A stretch of DNA of 64,000 bases from Smallanthus sonchifolius (taxonomy: Eukaryota; Streptophyta; Magnoliopsida; Asterales; Asteraceae), in NCBI GenBank assembly GCA_023525975.1, contig CM042023.1, positions 14,024,501 to 14,088,500 on the forward strand, read 5' to 3'. Positions 47,301 to 58,726 of this stretch are shown piece by piece (position 1 is the stretch's first letter; every line of letters starts with the position of its first letter). A program made the position numbers and the translations under genes. The notes below the pieces were generated by a model. That model saw nothing but the letters and a program-made list of their open reading frames with translations. It did not search any database and was not told where the DNA came from.

Positions 47301-47391
47301 ACGTGCCTTCAGTGATGGCGAAAGTGACTTAACCTTGAATGAACTGGGTTTGACTAGCAAGCAGGAAGCATTGTTTCTTGAGTTGATTTAA
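38301..47391 (+). CDS. PUX8/9-like: UBA-UIM-UBX protein, PUX8/PUX9-like CDC48 adaptor
   Basis: Plant UBX proteins of this type are expected to bind CDC48/p97 through the UBX domain and ubiquitin through UBA and UIM modules. Ten exons: 38301-38384, 39332-39393, 39491-39812, 40165-40283, 40363-40504, 46373-46588, 46663-46773, 46904-47047, 47118-47174 and 47284-47391, all GT/AG, giving 454 aa. The exon 3 acceptor could also be three bases upstream. A UBA-like fold spans residues 1-48 (GGGLNEAVNSYF), a UIM lies near 133-150 (EEEMIQAAIEASKRE), a charged coiled coil near 315-365, and the C-terminal UBX domain from about 375 (LLVRMPDGGRRGRRF). Intron 5 is 5.87 kb because a retrotransposon sits in it, yet its junctions are phase 0 and intact. 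No stop was found in the exons. Confidence 0.9.
38896..39006. repeat. 45-bp direct duplication in UBX gene intron 1
   Basis: AGTAAAATAGTTTGATTTTT through GATGTATGATTAATCCA occurs twice, at about 38896-38940 and 38962-39005. Confidence 0.8.
39821..40115. mobile_element. GGTGGCA-type MITE in UBX gene intron 3
   Basis: The right end 'aaattgccacctctg' is the inverse of the left end of the element in rhomboid intron 3. The body has GGGTTGAAATGGGTCGG and CGACCCATTTGACC. Target duplication not resolved. Confidence 0.45.
40537..40735. mobile_element. MITE left half (GTTTGGTA/GGAATGG type)
   Basis: The left end is TTGTGTTTGGTATGTGGGAA followed by repeated GGAATGGAATG motifs. An inverted counterpart lies at 46263-46330, on the other side of the retrotransposon. 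A related element is at 63535-64000. Confidence 0.45.
40916..41071. repeat. Misplaced copy of the pol 3' end
   Basis: From CCACCTCTGAAGG to CATCCAGGAAA the sequence matches 45868-46024, including the last codons and stop of pol. It differs by a short deletion and a few substitutions. Confidence 0.8.
41277..41891 (+). pseudogene. Gag fragment of the gypsy element
   Basis: In changing frames the product reads PDDEKV, then FWEELVQAFTTNFG and EFLCNIKQIGTVQEYRQEF, then FLNGLKDELKAGVRIH, characteristic of the plant gypsy Gag capsid region. The N-terminus is missing and at least two frameshifts are present. Confidence 0.75.
41866..43505 (+). pseudogene. Zinc knuckle, protease and reverse transcriptase of the gypsy element
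   Basis: CFRCGDKYGPGHRC (41869-41910) is the nucleic-acid-binding knuckle. The aspartic protease core reads LIDGGSTHNFIS, with Gly where the family normally has Ser or Thr after the catalytic Asp. Reverse transcriptase motifs include CIDYRALNK, FSKLDLRSGYYQIRV, MPFGLTNAPSTF and the FFDDILIYS active site. The frame shifts near 42765, near 43005 and near 43500. These breaks make the product non-functional. Confidence 0.85.
43507..44382 (+). pseudogene. RNase H and N-terminal integrase of the gypsy element
   Basis: RNase H features include GAYLSQEDHPVAYFSK, YDRELLALVLAVQKW and HKAGKENKGVDALSR. The integrase zinc-binding HHCC region follows (GGHGGFLKTYKRL, HCVVC), ending at a TAG stop at 44197. 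The core then begins with DTILVVVDRLSKYAHFI and is cut by an insertion at 44383. Confidence 0.85.
44383..44914. mobile_element. 532-bp non-autonomous element inserted in the integrase
   Basis: An exact 8-bp duplication GTCTCATC lies at 44375-44382 and 44915-44922. The terminal inverted repeats are perfect: CTTGGTTTTAAATTG on the left and CAATTTAAAACCAAG on the right. The duplication size suggests hAT. Both ends carry clusters of GCGCAT, CGCATTATGCG and GCATCGC motifs. Removing the element restores continuity of the integrase sequence at protein level (LSHP to the following residues). Confidence 0.87.
44923..45983 (+). pseudogene. C-terminal integrase and chromodomain-like end of the gypsy element
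   Basis: Core motifs SIVSDRDVVFLSNFW and SYHPQTDGQTEVLNRCLEAY hold the second Asp and the Glu of the DDE triad. The GPY-like domain (FGPYRI) and HPVFHISMLKP follow, then a chromodomain-like tail (WEVDLQPSSI, ESTWETYDLVAEQFPAF). A stop at 45747 splits the tail, and the frame ends at 45983. Confidence 0.85.
46263..46330. mobile_element. MITE right half (inverse of 40537)
   Basis: CATTCCCCATTC and AACCAAACATG lie in inverse orientation to GTTTGGTATGTGGGAATGG at 40541. This suggests one MITE split by the retrotransposon, although two separate MITEs remain possible. Confidence 0.35.
46780..46885. repeat. 20-bp tandem repeat in UBX gene intron 7
   Basis: About four imperfect copies of TATAATTTTCAAGATTTCAG lie between exons 7 and 8. 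Confidence 0.75.
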
Positions 47392-48681
47392 GCAGCATCA
47401 GTCATTTGTAAATTATGAAATAGTTGGTCTCCATAGGGTCATTGCTTGAAATATATTTAACCTCAAATTCAATGTCCTTGTTCTTGTTTGGTCAGTATAT
47501 GGTTCTGCTATATGTGGCACAGTCTAGCCAGCCAGCTCGAGCTTGATGAGTGCCCTGTCGTGTCTTCTGTATTTATGAAGTTGATATGGTGTTTGCTAGA
47601 TTTATATGTAGTCATTGAAAATGTTTTAAAATAAGCTTTGTCTAGTATTAAAGTTAGGTATCTAACGTCATTGTTTTAGATTTTCTTTCACAATAAATTA
47701 ATTTACTAAACAATGTACCGGTTTAATATTCTTTATAACAAACACTTGATGAAAATCTATATAAGTTATGTATTATACATTTATAAAATGATATTTGTTA
47801 TTGATTTTTTTAATCCCACATTATTATAAAGTGATAAGGTTTTATTTTCTTATTCCTTTTTAGATTGATATAACCTCATATATACATTAAAAACCAATTT
47901 AGGTTATAGTAAATGTAGGGGATATTGTTCCAATAAAATCACTATATTTTTTAACTATAAAACTACTAAAGTTTCAATATAATTCCATTCTTGTAAAATT
48001 TTTCATAATTGTTTAAATTAAAAAAAAAACCACTAAAGTTTTGATATTTTCCCAATATTATAAAAATTTTCATAATTGTTTAAATTGAATAACCTAAATG
48101 TAACAATTATGAAACTTGGCTATTTATTTATGACTTTTTATTCACAACTTTTAGTTCAGGTTAAATACTTAAACTTTATAAGAATAATCACAATTATAAA
48201 ACTTTATTTTAATATTTAAAAAATTATTTATGACAATAGAAAAATATTCAAATTTGAGTGTTTTCGTATTTAAAAAAAAATTGGAATAACTTAGTAAACA
48301 GTAAATTTTTTTTTTTGATTATTATTTAATAAATACATCCTTTAAATTTATTATAGTATATTTTTACCCAGTTCCATTTTAATGTTATATATTAGTGGTG
48401 TGTGAAATTAACATTTTCTAGAAAATAATATAACATAATTCCAATTTATTACATTCCCTCCTTTATAACTAATTAACTACCTGCAGAACGGCCAACTCCC
48501 ATAATATAAACTTATTACCCAATCAGAAACAACCACGTGTCACCCCTCCCCATGATCCTTCGTCTTTCCTTATTTTCTCTCCAACAATTCCTTCCCAAAA
48601 TTAAAATCCAAACCCAAATCCACCACTTCTCTTTTGATAATCTTCGTCATGTGTCCGTGTTTGATATATAAGATCAAGGAC
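47392..48681. other. Intergenic AT-rich region, no gene seen
   Basis: This holds the 3' flank of the UBX gene and the promoter and leader of the LPLAT gene. Between 47700 and 48400 it is very AT-rich, with no coding signal. Confidence 0.5.
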
Positions 48682-51600
48682 ATGGAAATGGAAGAAATGG
48701 CGTCTATGATCGGAGTATCATGTCCGGTATTCCAATTCCTTCTATGTTACATCGCCACAATTCCGATCAGCTTCTTCCACCGCTTCGTCCCCGGCAGTTC
48801 CACCGGAAAACACTTCTACGCTGCAACAACCGGTGCCGTGCTCTCCTACCTAGCGTTTGGGCTCTCTTCCAATCTACATTTCCTCGTGTTGATAATCATT
48901 AGCTATGGATCTATGGTCGTCTATCGAAAACGATGTGGCCTTATTACGTTCTTCTTAGCAATGGGTTATCTCATCGGATGGTACGTGATTGACATATATT
49001 TCAGCAAATTAGATTTTAATAATCCAAACTATGACCCATTGGCTGATACTGATAATTTAACCAATGACAATCATAACATTCATCTCCGTTGTCAATGACA
49101 ATCCCGGTTTTGCTCAAAATGATAACTATAGACGAAATGAGAAAACGTACAAGTGAGTGTAAGTTTTTATGATTATGCTGTTAATCGGCCAATGGGTAAT
49201 AGATTAGATTATTAAAATCGAATATGGCTTATATTTTTTTAAGCTGTTTTTTTAACCGAACGATGTTATACCAGAAATCACGGTTATTATTGTAAAATTT
49301 GGGGATTTTTGATCCGTGTATAGTAATTGGGAAGGTGTTAACGAATTGAAGCTATAATTCGTGAAGTTTTCTTTTGTTGGTATAATTTAAACAGTGATTG
49401 TAAATCTTGAATTAAAGTTATTTTGGGGAAAAACAAGTACTATGTCTATACATCTCAATATTTATTTTAATGAACTTAATTCTTGTAAAAGTATGGTTTT
49501 CCTTCCTTTATTTTATAAAACTATTGATTATTGTCTACTGTTGGCAAATATGTAGCCATGTGTATTACATGAGTGGGGATTTATGGAAAGAAGGAGGTAT
49601 TGATGCTACTGGTAAGCACTCTTAATTTTCATATAATCTTACATTATATGGAAATTGATTTGTATGCATATTATATGTAGGATCCATGATGGTTATAACA
49701 TTGAAAGTGATTTCATGCGCTATTAATTATAACGACGGGTTGTTAAAAGAGGCATATCTTCGCGAATCCCAGAGGAAAAATCGGTTATTTAAGTTACCCT
49801 CTGTCATAGAGTATGTGGGATATTGTCTATGTTGTGGAAGTCACTTTGCAGGCCCAGTTTATGAAATGAAGGATTATTTAGACTGGACAGAAGGGAAGGG
49901 GGTAAGTATAGTACATCAAGTTTCCATTTTTATTATAAAGAAATTGTATAAAATGAAAATCAACTTTTATACAATTTGCTATTTATGTCTACAACTTATT
50001 AATTTTGAACTATATTTGCTAGATTTGGATGAAATCTGAGAAACCTTCACCATCACCTTTTGGGGCAGCAATAAAATCTATTCTTCAAGCTGGTTTGTGT
50101 ATGGGTGTGTACTTATACCTTGATCCGCGATATCCATTGTCAAGAATCTTTGCTGGGAGTTATAAAAGATGGGGATTTATTAAGAAGTTGAGGTACCAGT
50201 ACATGTGTAGTTTTTCCGCTCGTTGGAAATATTATTTCATATGGTCGGTCTCAGAAGCTTCCATGATCCTTTCGGGCCTCGGATTCAGTGGATGGACTAA
50301 TTCTTTTCCACTTGAAGCACAATGGAGACGGGCCCGAAATGTTGATATTTTGGGTGTTGAATTTTCAAAGAGTGCAGTAGAGATACCACTTGTGTGGAAT
50401 ATACATGTCAGCACATGGCTTAGACATTGTGAGTTTAATTACTTTCCTTACATATTTGTGTATGTAACTATAACATGTGTTGATGTTTAGATCTTTAGAT
50501 ATTGATGTACATGTATGTATTTGTGTTCAGATGTTTATGACAGACTTGTTCTGAAGGGGAGAAGACCTGGTTTCTTTCAGTTGCTGGCAACACAGACTAT
50601 TAGTGCTGTGTGGCATGTAAGATTTTATTTGCAGTTATATAATATTGTTTATTTAAATAGATTATATCTCTTACTATGTTTATTTTAAAAACAAATACGC
50701 ACTTTAACAAAATTGCTTACGCTTATCAACTTATCTCAGGGAGTCAGGGTGAAATAAGTCGTTTTCAATAAAAAAAACTTGTCATAACTTGTTTCAAAGT
50801 AATTATTCTCAATGAATTCAAAATTACAAGTTTAAGTGCAGCGTGAAATAAGTTGTTACAATAAGCGAGCGAATTATCTGATAAGTTGTTTAAATAAACA
50901 TTCCCAAATACACCTTTATAATAGTTGAGATTACTTTAATTTGAGGGTTGATGGTTAAATATTTGTTACTTTGATAGGGTTTATATCCAGGATACATTAT
51001 ATTCTTTGTTCAATCTGCTTTGATGATTTCTGGTTCAAAAGGTAATAATTCTTTGTGGATAGTGAATTACTTTCATGGTTAAATTTTAACTTATATTTCT
51101 TTTTGTTTTTCTTCATTTTTTGTGTATGATCAGCCATTTACAGATGGCAACAAACTATTTCCAGTGATAAACGTATGTTTAAGAAGATGATTATGCTCTT
51201 GAATTTCGCTTACACGATTATTGTTCTAACCTACTCTTCAGTTGGTTTTATGGTAAGTTGGTGATTGTTTCTGGTTATTGTATTTGGATATGTCAATGGT
51301 TTTATTAGTTTCAGATTTATACACTCTTAGGTTTGACTTAAAAAAATGAAAGTCAACCTCTTTTTTTTAATGGAGTCTGAACAACTTGGTGCAGACAATT
51401 TTGGGGGTGTTTGGATTTGTGTTATTAACTTAACTATCTTGTTATTTAGAAGTTAAATAATCAGTTTTATAATAACCAAAACAAATGTGTTAGACAAGGA
51501 AAAACTGAAATTATTTTATTATCCCAATTTTATTATTTTTCACCCATATGTTAAGTTATTAATACTATAAAGAAAAAGGTTATATTTGGGACTATATATT

Positions 51601-52060
51601 ATACAAATTAAGAAAATTAAATAATAACTTATTAAAAAGGGTCTTCAAATAATTTGTCATGTTTCAAATTTTAAATATTTTAAGTAAAATATAAGAATGT
51701 CATTTTTGGTTATTTTCTCATTGGATTTCTTAAATGTCCAGAGTACTAAATGTTCAAACAATATCCAATTACTACAACATGAATCAAAGCATATCCCAAC
51801 AAGATCTTTTACACCATGTTTTATTATAGTTGGCCATGTGATTATGATTATAATATCAAATAATCATTTCCAAAACGCACATTCAAACACCCCATTAATG
51901 ATATAAATACTTTATGTTTCAGATACTAAGTTTGGACGAAACAATCGCTGCATACGCGAGTGTATACTACATTGGAACCGCCATTCCCGTGGTTGTTATC
52001 CTCCTCGGTAACATTATCAAACCAAAGCGGGTCACATCTAGAGCCCGAAAAGTACAGTAA
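48682..52060 (+). CDS. LPLAT1/LPCAT-like: Lysophospholipid acyltransferase, MBOAT family, LPLAT1/LPCAT-like
   Basis: This is an endoplasmic-reticulum multi-pass enzyme that transfers acyl groups between acyl-CoA and lysophospholipids, mainly lysophosphatidylcholine (Lands cycle). Eight exons: 48682-48980, 49556-49611, 49681-49901, 50023-50428, 50531-50616, 50978-51041, 51134-51252 and 51923-52060, all GT/AG, giving 462 aa, which equals the length I recall for Arabidopsis LPLAT1. MBOAT features are the WNIHVSTWLRH motif near residues 317-327 and the active-site His in AVWHGLYPGY near 356. At least eight hydrophobic segments are visible, and the C-terminus is basic (KPKRVTSRARK). The start at 48682 (MEMEEMASMIGVS) is favoured by similarity; in-frame ATGs upstream at 48634 and 48649 would add residues of no known family. 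No damage seen. Confidence 0.94.
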
Positions 52061-52466
52061 TATCCACAAACCACACAAAAACAGGTATTTTAATCTTTCC
52101 CAATGTTGCTTCCTTCTTGGCCCGTTTAGCCCTCAACTTGTTATGAGCTGTTTCGGGTTCTAGCTATCCTCAACCATTTTAGCACCGCAAGAAGTGGTTT
52201 AGGGTATGTACTTGCATATTTAAATTTATAATTTCGTAATAATTATGTTAATGGGTACTAAGGTCTCCTAGCTAGCAAGGAGGACCATATATGTATAAGG
52301 CCTTGGTTATCTATATATGTTCAGTCATGTATATTTGGAGAAGGTTTTGTAACTTTTGTTGATTACTATGAAAACTATACCATTTTTCTGTCTTATTTGA
52401 ATCATCACATTGATAATTTGATTGATTTTGTTAGGTAAATTTTAAAAAAATGGTTGACAGTTAACT

Positions 52467-52816
52467 TTTTTTAATATTATTATAAAAAATATATTTTGAG
52501 GCTAAAAAATAGTAAAAAATTAAGAACTAGTTATAACATATATTTTTAAATCAAGTATAACTCATAAACCTTCAAAGAGAGTTCAGAACATCTTATTTTT
52601 CTGAAATTGTTTTTGTTATAATTCTTTAAAAGTGGGCTGTTTTAATATTATTATAAAAAATATATTTTGTGGCTAAAAGATAGTAAAAAATTAAGAACTA
52701 GTTATAACATATATTTTTAAATCAAGTATATATAACTCATAAACCAAAGAGAGTTCAGAACACATCTTATTTTTCTGAAATAGTTTTTGTTTTAATTTTT
52801 TAAAAGGTGGGCTGTT
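52467..52816. repeat. Tandem duplication of about 175 bp downstream of LPLAT
   Basis: Two adjacent copies, about 52467-52640 and 52640-52816, share TTAAGAACTAGTTATAAC, GAGAGTTCAGAACA and GGGCTGTTTT in the same order. Differences are short indels. Confidence 0.85.
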
Positions 52817-52819
52817 TTC

Positions 52820-54216
52820 TTAAAAAACAAAACTTAAAAACATTCATAATTTGGATTTGCTCCACTTGAGAAGTTGAGTTGACGCAACCATTTGTTGTCC
52901 AAATTTCCACATACCAATCCCTTAGAAAGTTGGTGCATAAACTTTAACAAAAACAAATGCTCTTTTGGTCCCATATATTTGCCAAATTTGAAAAGCTATA
53001 TATACATGTCAACCAAAAGGTACAACAATTTAACCACATGAACAAATCAAACACCTTGTTGTTTCACTCTAAGCCATGAACTTATATTAATATAATTTGA
53101 CTCTTACCAACCAAATATGGGGGGTTTGGGGACATTTTATGATTTGAAGAAAACATGAGCATGGGGCCAAGAGAATACCATTATTTTATTTATACAATAA
53201 TTTGAATGGTTTTTATGTTATATTATATCCTATCCCTAATTAATTAATATAATATGCGGCTTATAGATATGTAGTGTTGTTAGGGCTGATCATATAATTA
53301 GCAACAGTTAGGTTTTAATATTTATGACAAATGGGCACATGCAAGGTTCCTAAAATTAGGTAACTTCATGATTAATCAATATAACGGCCGGATAACAAAC
53401 AAACTATCAGCTAACGTTAACAAATTTATGTCTTAAACATTTTTATTTCTAAAATAAAGTAAAGAAATCATGTCAAACCAAATAAATAATTTCATATAAA
53501 GTGTAATGTTGAAGTGGGTAAATAATTAAATTCAGCATAATTTTTTTTTCATTTCTTGTAATTTAATCATAAAGGTACTACTTTTCTATCAAAAGAAAAA
53601 AAAAGGAAAGAAACCATTAGAACTATCTACAAAAGTAAATGGCATGATGTTAATTATATAATCTTTAATTAAGATAAGCTTATTAATATGAAACTAACTC
53701 TTTATAGAAGTTTTGTTCACCCGCTAAAAAAGTTTGACACTGGTTTTACTGGTTTTTTAAGAGCTTTTACAAGCTTTCAAAGCTCTGGTAAAATAACTTT
53801 TTCTCTCTTTAGAATCTTATTTTTTAGAAACCTAAAGTTAACCTCCAAATAGCTCTTCGACAAACATAGTCTAAGAGCAAGTGTAGTGGACAACGGAGGT
53901 GGGCTTTAAGGTCTCCAACGTGGCAGCACTTTTTGAGGCGTGGGGGGCGTGAACATGGTTCAGACAATAGGCGTAAATGTGCATATGCGTGCGGCATGGG
54001 CATGGGTTAGTTTACATACGTGGAGGGTGGATCACGCCTTGGGCGTGGAAACACTACCACTTGCCCTAAAGCTAAAATTTCTTTGAAAAAGTTCTTTCTA
54101 ATATTTCTGTTTTAAACGAAAACAGTATACTCTTAGAATGATTATAGATCTTATGTTCTAGTGTTGGATTGCAATTAAATTTAATACAACTAATTGATTG
54201 TAGATAGAATATTTCA

Positions 54217-54220
<4 letters not shown>
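52820..54220. other. Intergenic region, no gene seen
   Basis: AT-rich sequence. A GC-richer stretch at about 53885-54050 (GGGGGGCGTGAACATGG, GTGGAGGGTGGATC) may be a repeat fragment; no gene is supported. Confidence 0.5.

Positions 54221-54302
<82 letters not shown>
54221..54302. repeat. (TA)n microsatellite, 82 bp
   Basis: An uninterrupted TA dinucleotide run. The Ile-Tyr open frame across it is an artefact. Confidence 0.98.
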
Positions 54303-54303
<1 letters not shown>

Positions 54304-54451
54304 CGAGAATCAAAGTATAATATAAAGTACATTGTGTCTAAAAAGTGTGAGAAGAAATCTAGTCCTTTGACGGAAACAAATTAATGGTTGAGATGACTAG
54401 AGGTTGACGTGGACGTTTTAAAAGGAGATGTAGGAGTAAAATGGGAAAAGG

Positions 54452-55431
54452 CAGTGGTGGAGGCGGAGATAAAAAGGCCACATCTGGGTCAACCAACACC
54501 AGCATTTTTTACGGGTTATGTAAAATGTATAACGACGGATTTCGAATGACCCTAATATTTTTTTATGCTTGACCCAACTGATTTTTTGAAAAAAGAAATT
54601 GACCCCAATAGTTGCTAATTTCTTTTATAAAACTTAACTCAATAAAAAATATTATTTAGTATGTTAGTAATTTTTTTTAATTTACTATGCTAAAAATAAA
54701 TAAACTTATTTTAATATGAGTAGGCATATTACCCATTTGATAAACCCCAAAATAAATACCCATTTACGTAAGCTCATATGTTCATAACCCATTTATCAAA
54801 TTACTCAATTTCTTATTTACTCAAATCCTCAGTTTGTTTAACCAAAAGGAAACATCGGACCTGGACTTGGCGTCCGGTGACTTTCGAGATAAGGGAGAAC
54901 GAGTGAAGGCATAAGCTACATTTCTGTATGCTTTTTGGCTACTACTGCTATCGTGATCTTGTGGATTTTTATGACTTCCTAGCGGTTGAAATCAAAAGAA
55001 TCGGTCCCTTTCTAATTTTCTATCAAAGTCCAACATGAATCAAGGTTAGATTTTATAGTTCTTCAAACTTTAAACTTAAAATTAGATGTGTTTATATTAA
55101 TCTTTAGTGATTAGTTATTGAAATTTGTGTGTAGACATGATTAAACTTTAGTGAAATTTATATGTAGACTTGATTAGTTATTAACTATTGAATTTTAGAG
55201 ATTATGGAATAATTTTTGAAAAGAAAGTCAAAAAATAGTAATCCCGAAATGTATTTTTTAATATTTCAAGTGGCACTTAATTTTATTACGTGTTTTTTTT
55301 TCAATGACAACGTATTTTTATTATGGTATTATTTTTTATTATCTGACCCGAAAATTATGATGCCGGGTTCTTAGAAATTCGAGCCCCAAAAAAATACTGA
55401 CACTTAGAAAAAAATCTTAGCTCCGCCACTA
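54452..55431. mobile_element. Candidate hAT-like non-autonomous element
   Basis: The left end CAGTGGTGGAGGCGGAGAT and the right end read inward TAGTGGCGGAGCTAAGAT are similar inverted termini. Flanks GGAAAAGG (54444-54451) and GGAAAAGC (55432-55439) match in 7 of 8 bases. No reading frame inside. Confidence 0.42.
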
Positions 55432-55439
55432 GGAAAAGC

Positions 55440-56560
55440 CAACCATTATTGACTTTTATCTACTTCTCTCTTTCTCTCTTTTTTTTTCAAAAAAACGTTA
55501 ATAACTTTTTCATATGAAAATAAAAATAAATTATGTTTTTTCTTATAGTATTGTTATATAAAAATAAAAATAAACTATGTTTTTTCTAAGTGTATTCTCA
55601 ACATAGGGTTTTAATTTATTTGAACATGATGTTTTAATTATTTCTTTTTTTTAACGACAAATTAACCTACTTCTAAATACTCCAATACATGTCCCTTGTA
55701 GAATTTGAACCCTTCACCTTATAGATAAATGAGAGACACCTTACCACCACACAATGTCCCTTTATATTTTAATTAATTATTTCAACATGATGTTTTATTT
55801 TAAGATGGTGTTTATCATAATAAACAATTAATGTTTTTGTTTATTTAACCGGTTTAGAAAGTTTTCTAAGTATTTAAATCTGTATTCAACAATATTTCAC
55901 ATAACTTTTGTTATTCTGCATCTTGTTTAGTCACTCTCAGTTTTGAAGACACAAATCTGTAGTTTCTTCGATGGGTCAAAATCAACCCCGACTTTTTTGA
56001 AGTACATATCTAAACTCAATTTTTTGCTTTCTATACCTTAAACTTGAAATTAATGTACTGTAACATTATTCTCAATTTATTTTTTCATTTAAACACACCT
56101 GTATATATACGTATATATGTGTGTGTATGAATTTTTGTATAGTTCGATAAAATGTTGTGTTGTTAATCTTAAAAGTCATTTTGATGTAACCATAAGTAGA
56201 AGAAAACATGTTCATTGTGGGAAATAAAATATTGTTGTGCTTTATTATTTGTGTTAAAAACCGTCATATTTTTTCATTTTTATTAAAAAATTCCATATCA
56301 TAATTTTGGTATATTAAAGTCCCTAAACATATCAAAAAATATGAAAAATTCTTTCAACCAAATTTTTATATATTAAAGTCTTTATAACGTACCTGCTAAC
56401 AAATATTTAAAATTATGACTTGTTACCCCCCTTAAATTGGTCAAAATAAGATTACACAATTTTTTACAAGTTATTAATTTAAATATGTTTCGTAAGTATA
56501 TGCATTCTAGATAAGTTTTGAAACTTTAATATACAATTTGGGGAATTTAATATATCAAAA
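55440..56560. other. AT-rich non-coding region, no gene seen
   Basis: No gene or clear element. Short CT-rich and T-rich tracts are present around 55460-55490. Confidence 0.45.
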
Positions 56561-56590
56561 CTAGTGCGTTGATCCGCGCAAAACGTCGGG
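56561..56590 (-). mobile_element. Candidate Helitron 3' terminus on the minus strand
   Basis: Read on the minus strand, a short stem TGCG/CGCA is followed directly by CTAG and then T, the usual Helitron 3' arrangement. The body would lie to the right; its other end was not found. Confidence 0.4.
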
Positions 56591-56841
56591 TATAACCGAG
56601 GCTCTTTTAGAGAGCGTAATTTAACACGGACTGTCTTAAACACTGATTATATTTAGGTATTATAATAATAATAATAAAAATCATTATTATTATAACTATG
56701 TAAATATTTAGTAATTATATACTTAAGCATTTAAATAAAATAATACTTAATTTAAATAGTATTTAGTTATAAAAATATAAATAGTAAATGTAAATTTAAA
56801 TCTTAATTTTAAATATTATAAATAAAGTAATACTTAATGTA

Positions 56842-57177
56842 GCCAAAGAGGTTGTGGTGTAGTTGTTGAGATGAGGCCTGAAGTCCCAAGGGACCCGGGT
56901 TCAATCTCTGCCACCACCATTAATTTCTGCGACATCGCAAATGAGGCCTTTTAGGCTGATGAACCAGGGTTTTACCCACGCTGATCCAGGGTTGGATCCT
57001 CGGCTCTCCCTCAAGCCCGGAAGGGGCCGTATTGGGTGGGGTTTTTCCTTGAAAACTCTCCAACTCTGCGCCAAGTGGGCCCGGTTAAGACAAATATTGG
57101 CCGAAGTTGGACGAGGCTCTCCCATGTGAGGGGGGGTTGCGACGTCACACATTCGATGTTCGCCTTTCAAAAAAAAA
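56842..57177 (+). mobile_element. tRNA-derived SINE, copy 2
   Basis: It is nearly the same as the element at 23110-23441, with B-box-like GGTTCAATCTC at 56898-56908 and an oligo-A tail. The flanking duplication AATACTTAATGTA (56829-56841) versus AATACATAATGTA (57176-57188) has one mismatch. Confidence 0.87.
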
Positions 57178-57717
57178 TACATAATGTAATGAATTAAATA
57201 ATCTCATGTGCATTAAATAATGGTAATTATTGAGTGCTGGGCTTTAAGTGTGGGGTTAAATGGTAATTGAACACATTTTATTCATTGGTAAAGTGTACTT
57301 TATGCACAACAATTTGTGTTAGGTGTCTTAAAATTTTTGGTAAATTCCAAACATGTTCTTCCAATATGTTTTATATGGTAGTATAGATTACGCTGAGATA
57401 CTTTTAATGAAAAATAAGAAATTATTAGTTTTTAATATTTAGTGTTTTTCTTATTTGAATATCACATGAATTTAAAGAAACAATTAAACTAAAATACACC
57501 ATATATAATCGAGGGGAAATCAATTAAACAGCCACGTTGACAAAAGAAATGGGACTTTAATAAAACATAAATCCACTAGCCTTTTGAAATTCAAGAAAAT
57601 GTAAATGAGGTGGTCTAAAATAATAAACTAATAGGAGGCCGGCACATCACCAAAAAAGGCAAAAAGCGAGTAATTACGTAATATTAGTTAATATCTCCTA
57701 AAATAAGCCATATTACG

Positions 57718-58399
57718 TAGGGGTGAGCATTAAACGGGTTAGACCCGTATAAAACAAACAAGAACCTTAAACCCGTCATCTTAGAACCTTATAATGTAAG
57801 TAGGCTTAAACGGATCCGGGTTGGGTACGGTTCTAGAATAGTATAAAACCAACCAGAACCTTAAACCCGCATTATCAGAATTAGATATTTACACTCACGG
57901 AATAGTTGCCTTACAAGCTTATTTTATACGATCTTTCTATTTACAATTCCTATGCTTTAGATTGCTATTACTAAAATTAAAAATATTTGAGAACTAAAGT
58001 TTAAAATTAGAGATAAGGTAGCAACCAATCCCATTCCCATTCCCATTCCCATTCCCATTGGCTTGATCGCAGATCATACTACCTACTTGTTCGCAAGCCC
58101 TAATCCATACGCACGCAACAACCATAATCCATACGCACGTAGCAACCATCAAGTCTGCATCGTCGCAACTCGCAAGCCATCCCATTCACATCCATACGCA
58201 CGTAGTCATCCCATACGCAGCCAACTCCAAACGGGTCCATACATGTAAACGAGTCCAAACCCGTGAACCCCTTACCCATAAACCGCGTACCCGTATCCCT
58301 AGAGTACGGTTCACGGTTCTGAGAATTAGCCTTAAATGGATTTGGGTCGGTTCCGGGTCTACCCGTATGGGCCGGGTCTGACCCGTATGCACAACCCTA
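57718..58399. mobile_element. hAT-type non-autonomous element, 682 bp
   Basis: The left end TAGGGGTGAGCATTAAACGG and the right end read inward TAGGGTTGTGCATACGGGTC are inverted termini of the TAGGG type. Flanks ATATTACG (57710-57717) and ATATTATG (58400-58407) match in 7 of 8 bases. The interior contains GACCCGTAT-type repeats and a CCCATT hexamer run. Confidence 0.68.
58030..58059. repeat. (CCCATT)5 microsatellite
   Basis: Five perfect hexamer units inside the hAT-type element. It is followed by several CATACGCACG repeats up to about 58220. Confidence 0.95.
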
Positions 58400-58587
58400 A
58401 TATTATGTAATATCATGTAATTTACGCGTTTTCAAAAAATAAATATGTTTTATTGTTTTTCGTTTTAATTGTCACGCAACTCTTTTGGTTCTCCAAATCT
58501 TAGAACTCGGTTTCAGCCATCACCACGTTTAATGCATGCGACATTTGATGAACTTTGAGATTCATAACTTGCCATGGATAAGAGTAG

Positions 58588-58707
58588 CTTTTTTTAAATG
58601 GTTAACACACACCCTCCTATACTACTCCTAAACTAAACCTTTCCCAGGTTTGAACCTAGGTCCCCTCTAAAGAGGCTTCGCCTCTTGCCATTAGGCTACA
58701 ACCCAAG
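58588..58707 (-). mobile_element. SINE on the minus strand, cluster member 1
   Basis: The target duplication TGGATAAGAGTAG lies at 58575-58587 and 58708-58720. On the minus strand, TTGTAGCCTAATGGCAAGAGG-like A-box sequence precedes a B-box-like AGGTTCAAACCTGG, and the tail is oligo-A (oligo-T on the plus strand at 58590). Confidence 0.8.
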
Positions 58708-58726
58708 TGGATAAGAGTAGTTATGG

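Noticed and set aside
56842..57177. tRNA gene at the A/B box sequence
   Set aside because: The promoter boxes are present but no acceptor-stem pairing is evident, and the unit is 330 bp with an oligo-A tail and target duplication, so it is a SINE.
58030..58059. Interstitial telomere-like repeat
   Set aside because: The unit is CCCATT, not the plant telomere unit CCCTAAA.
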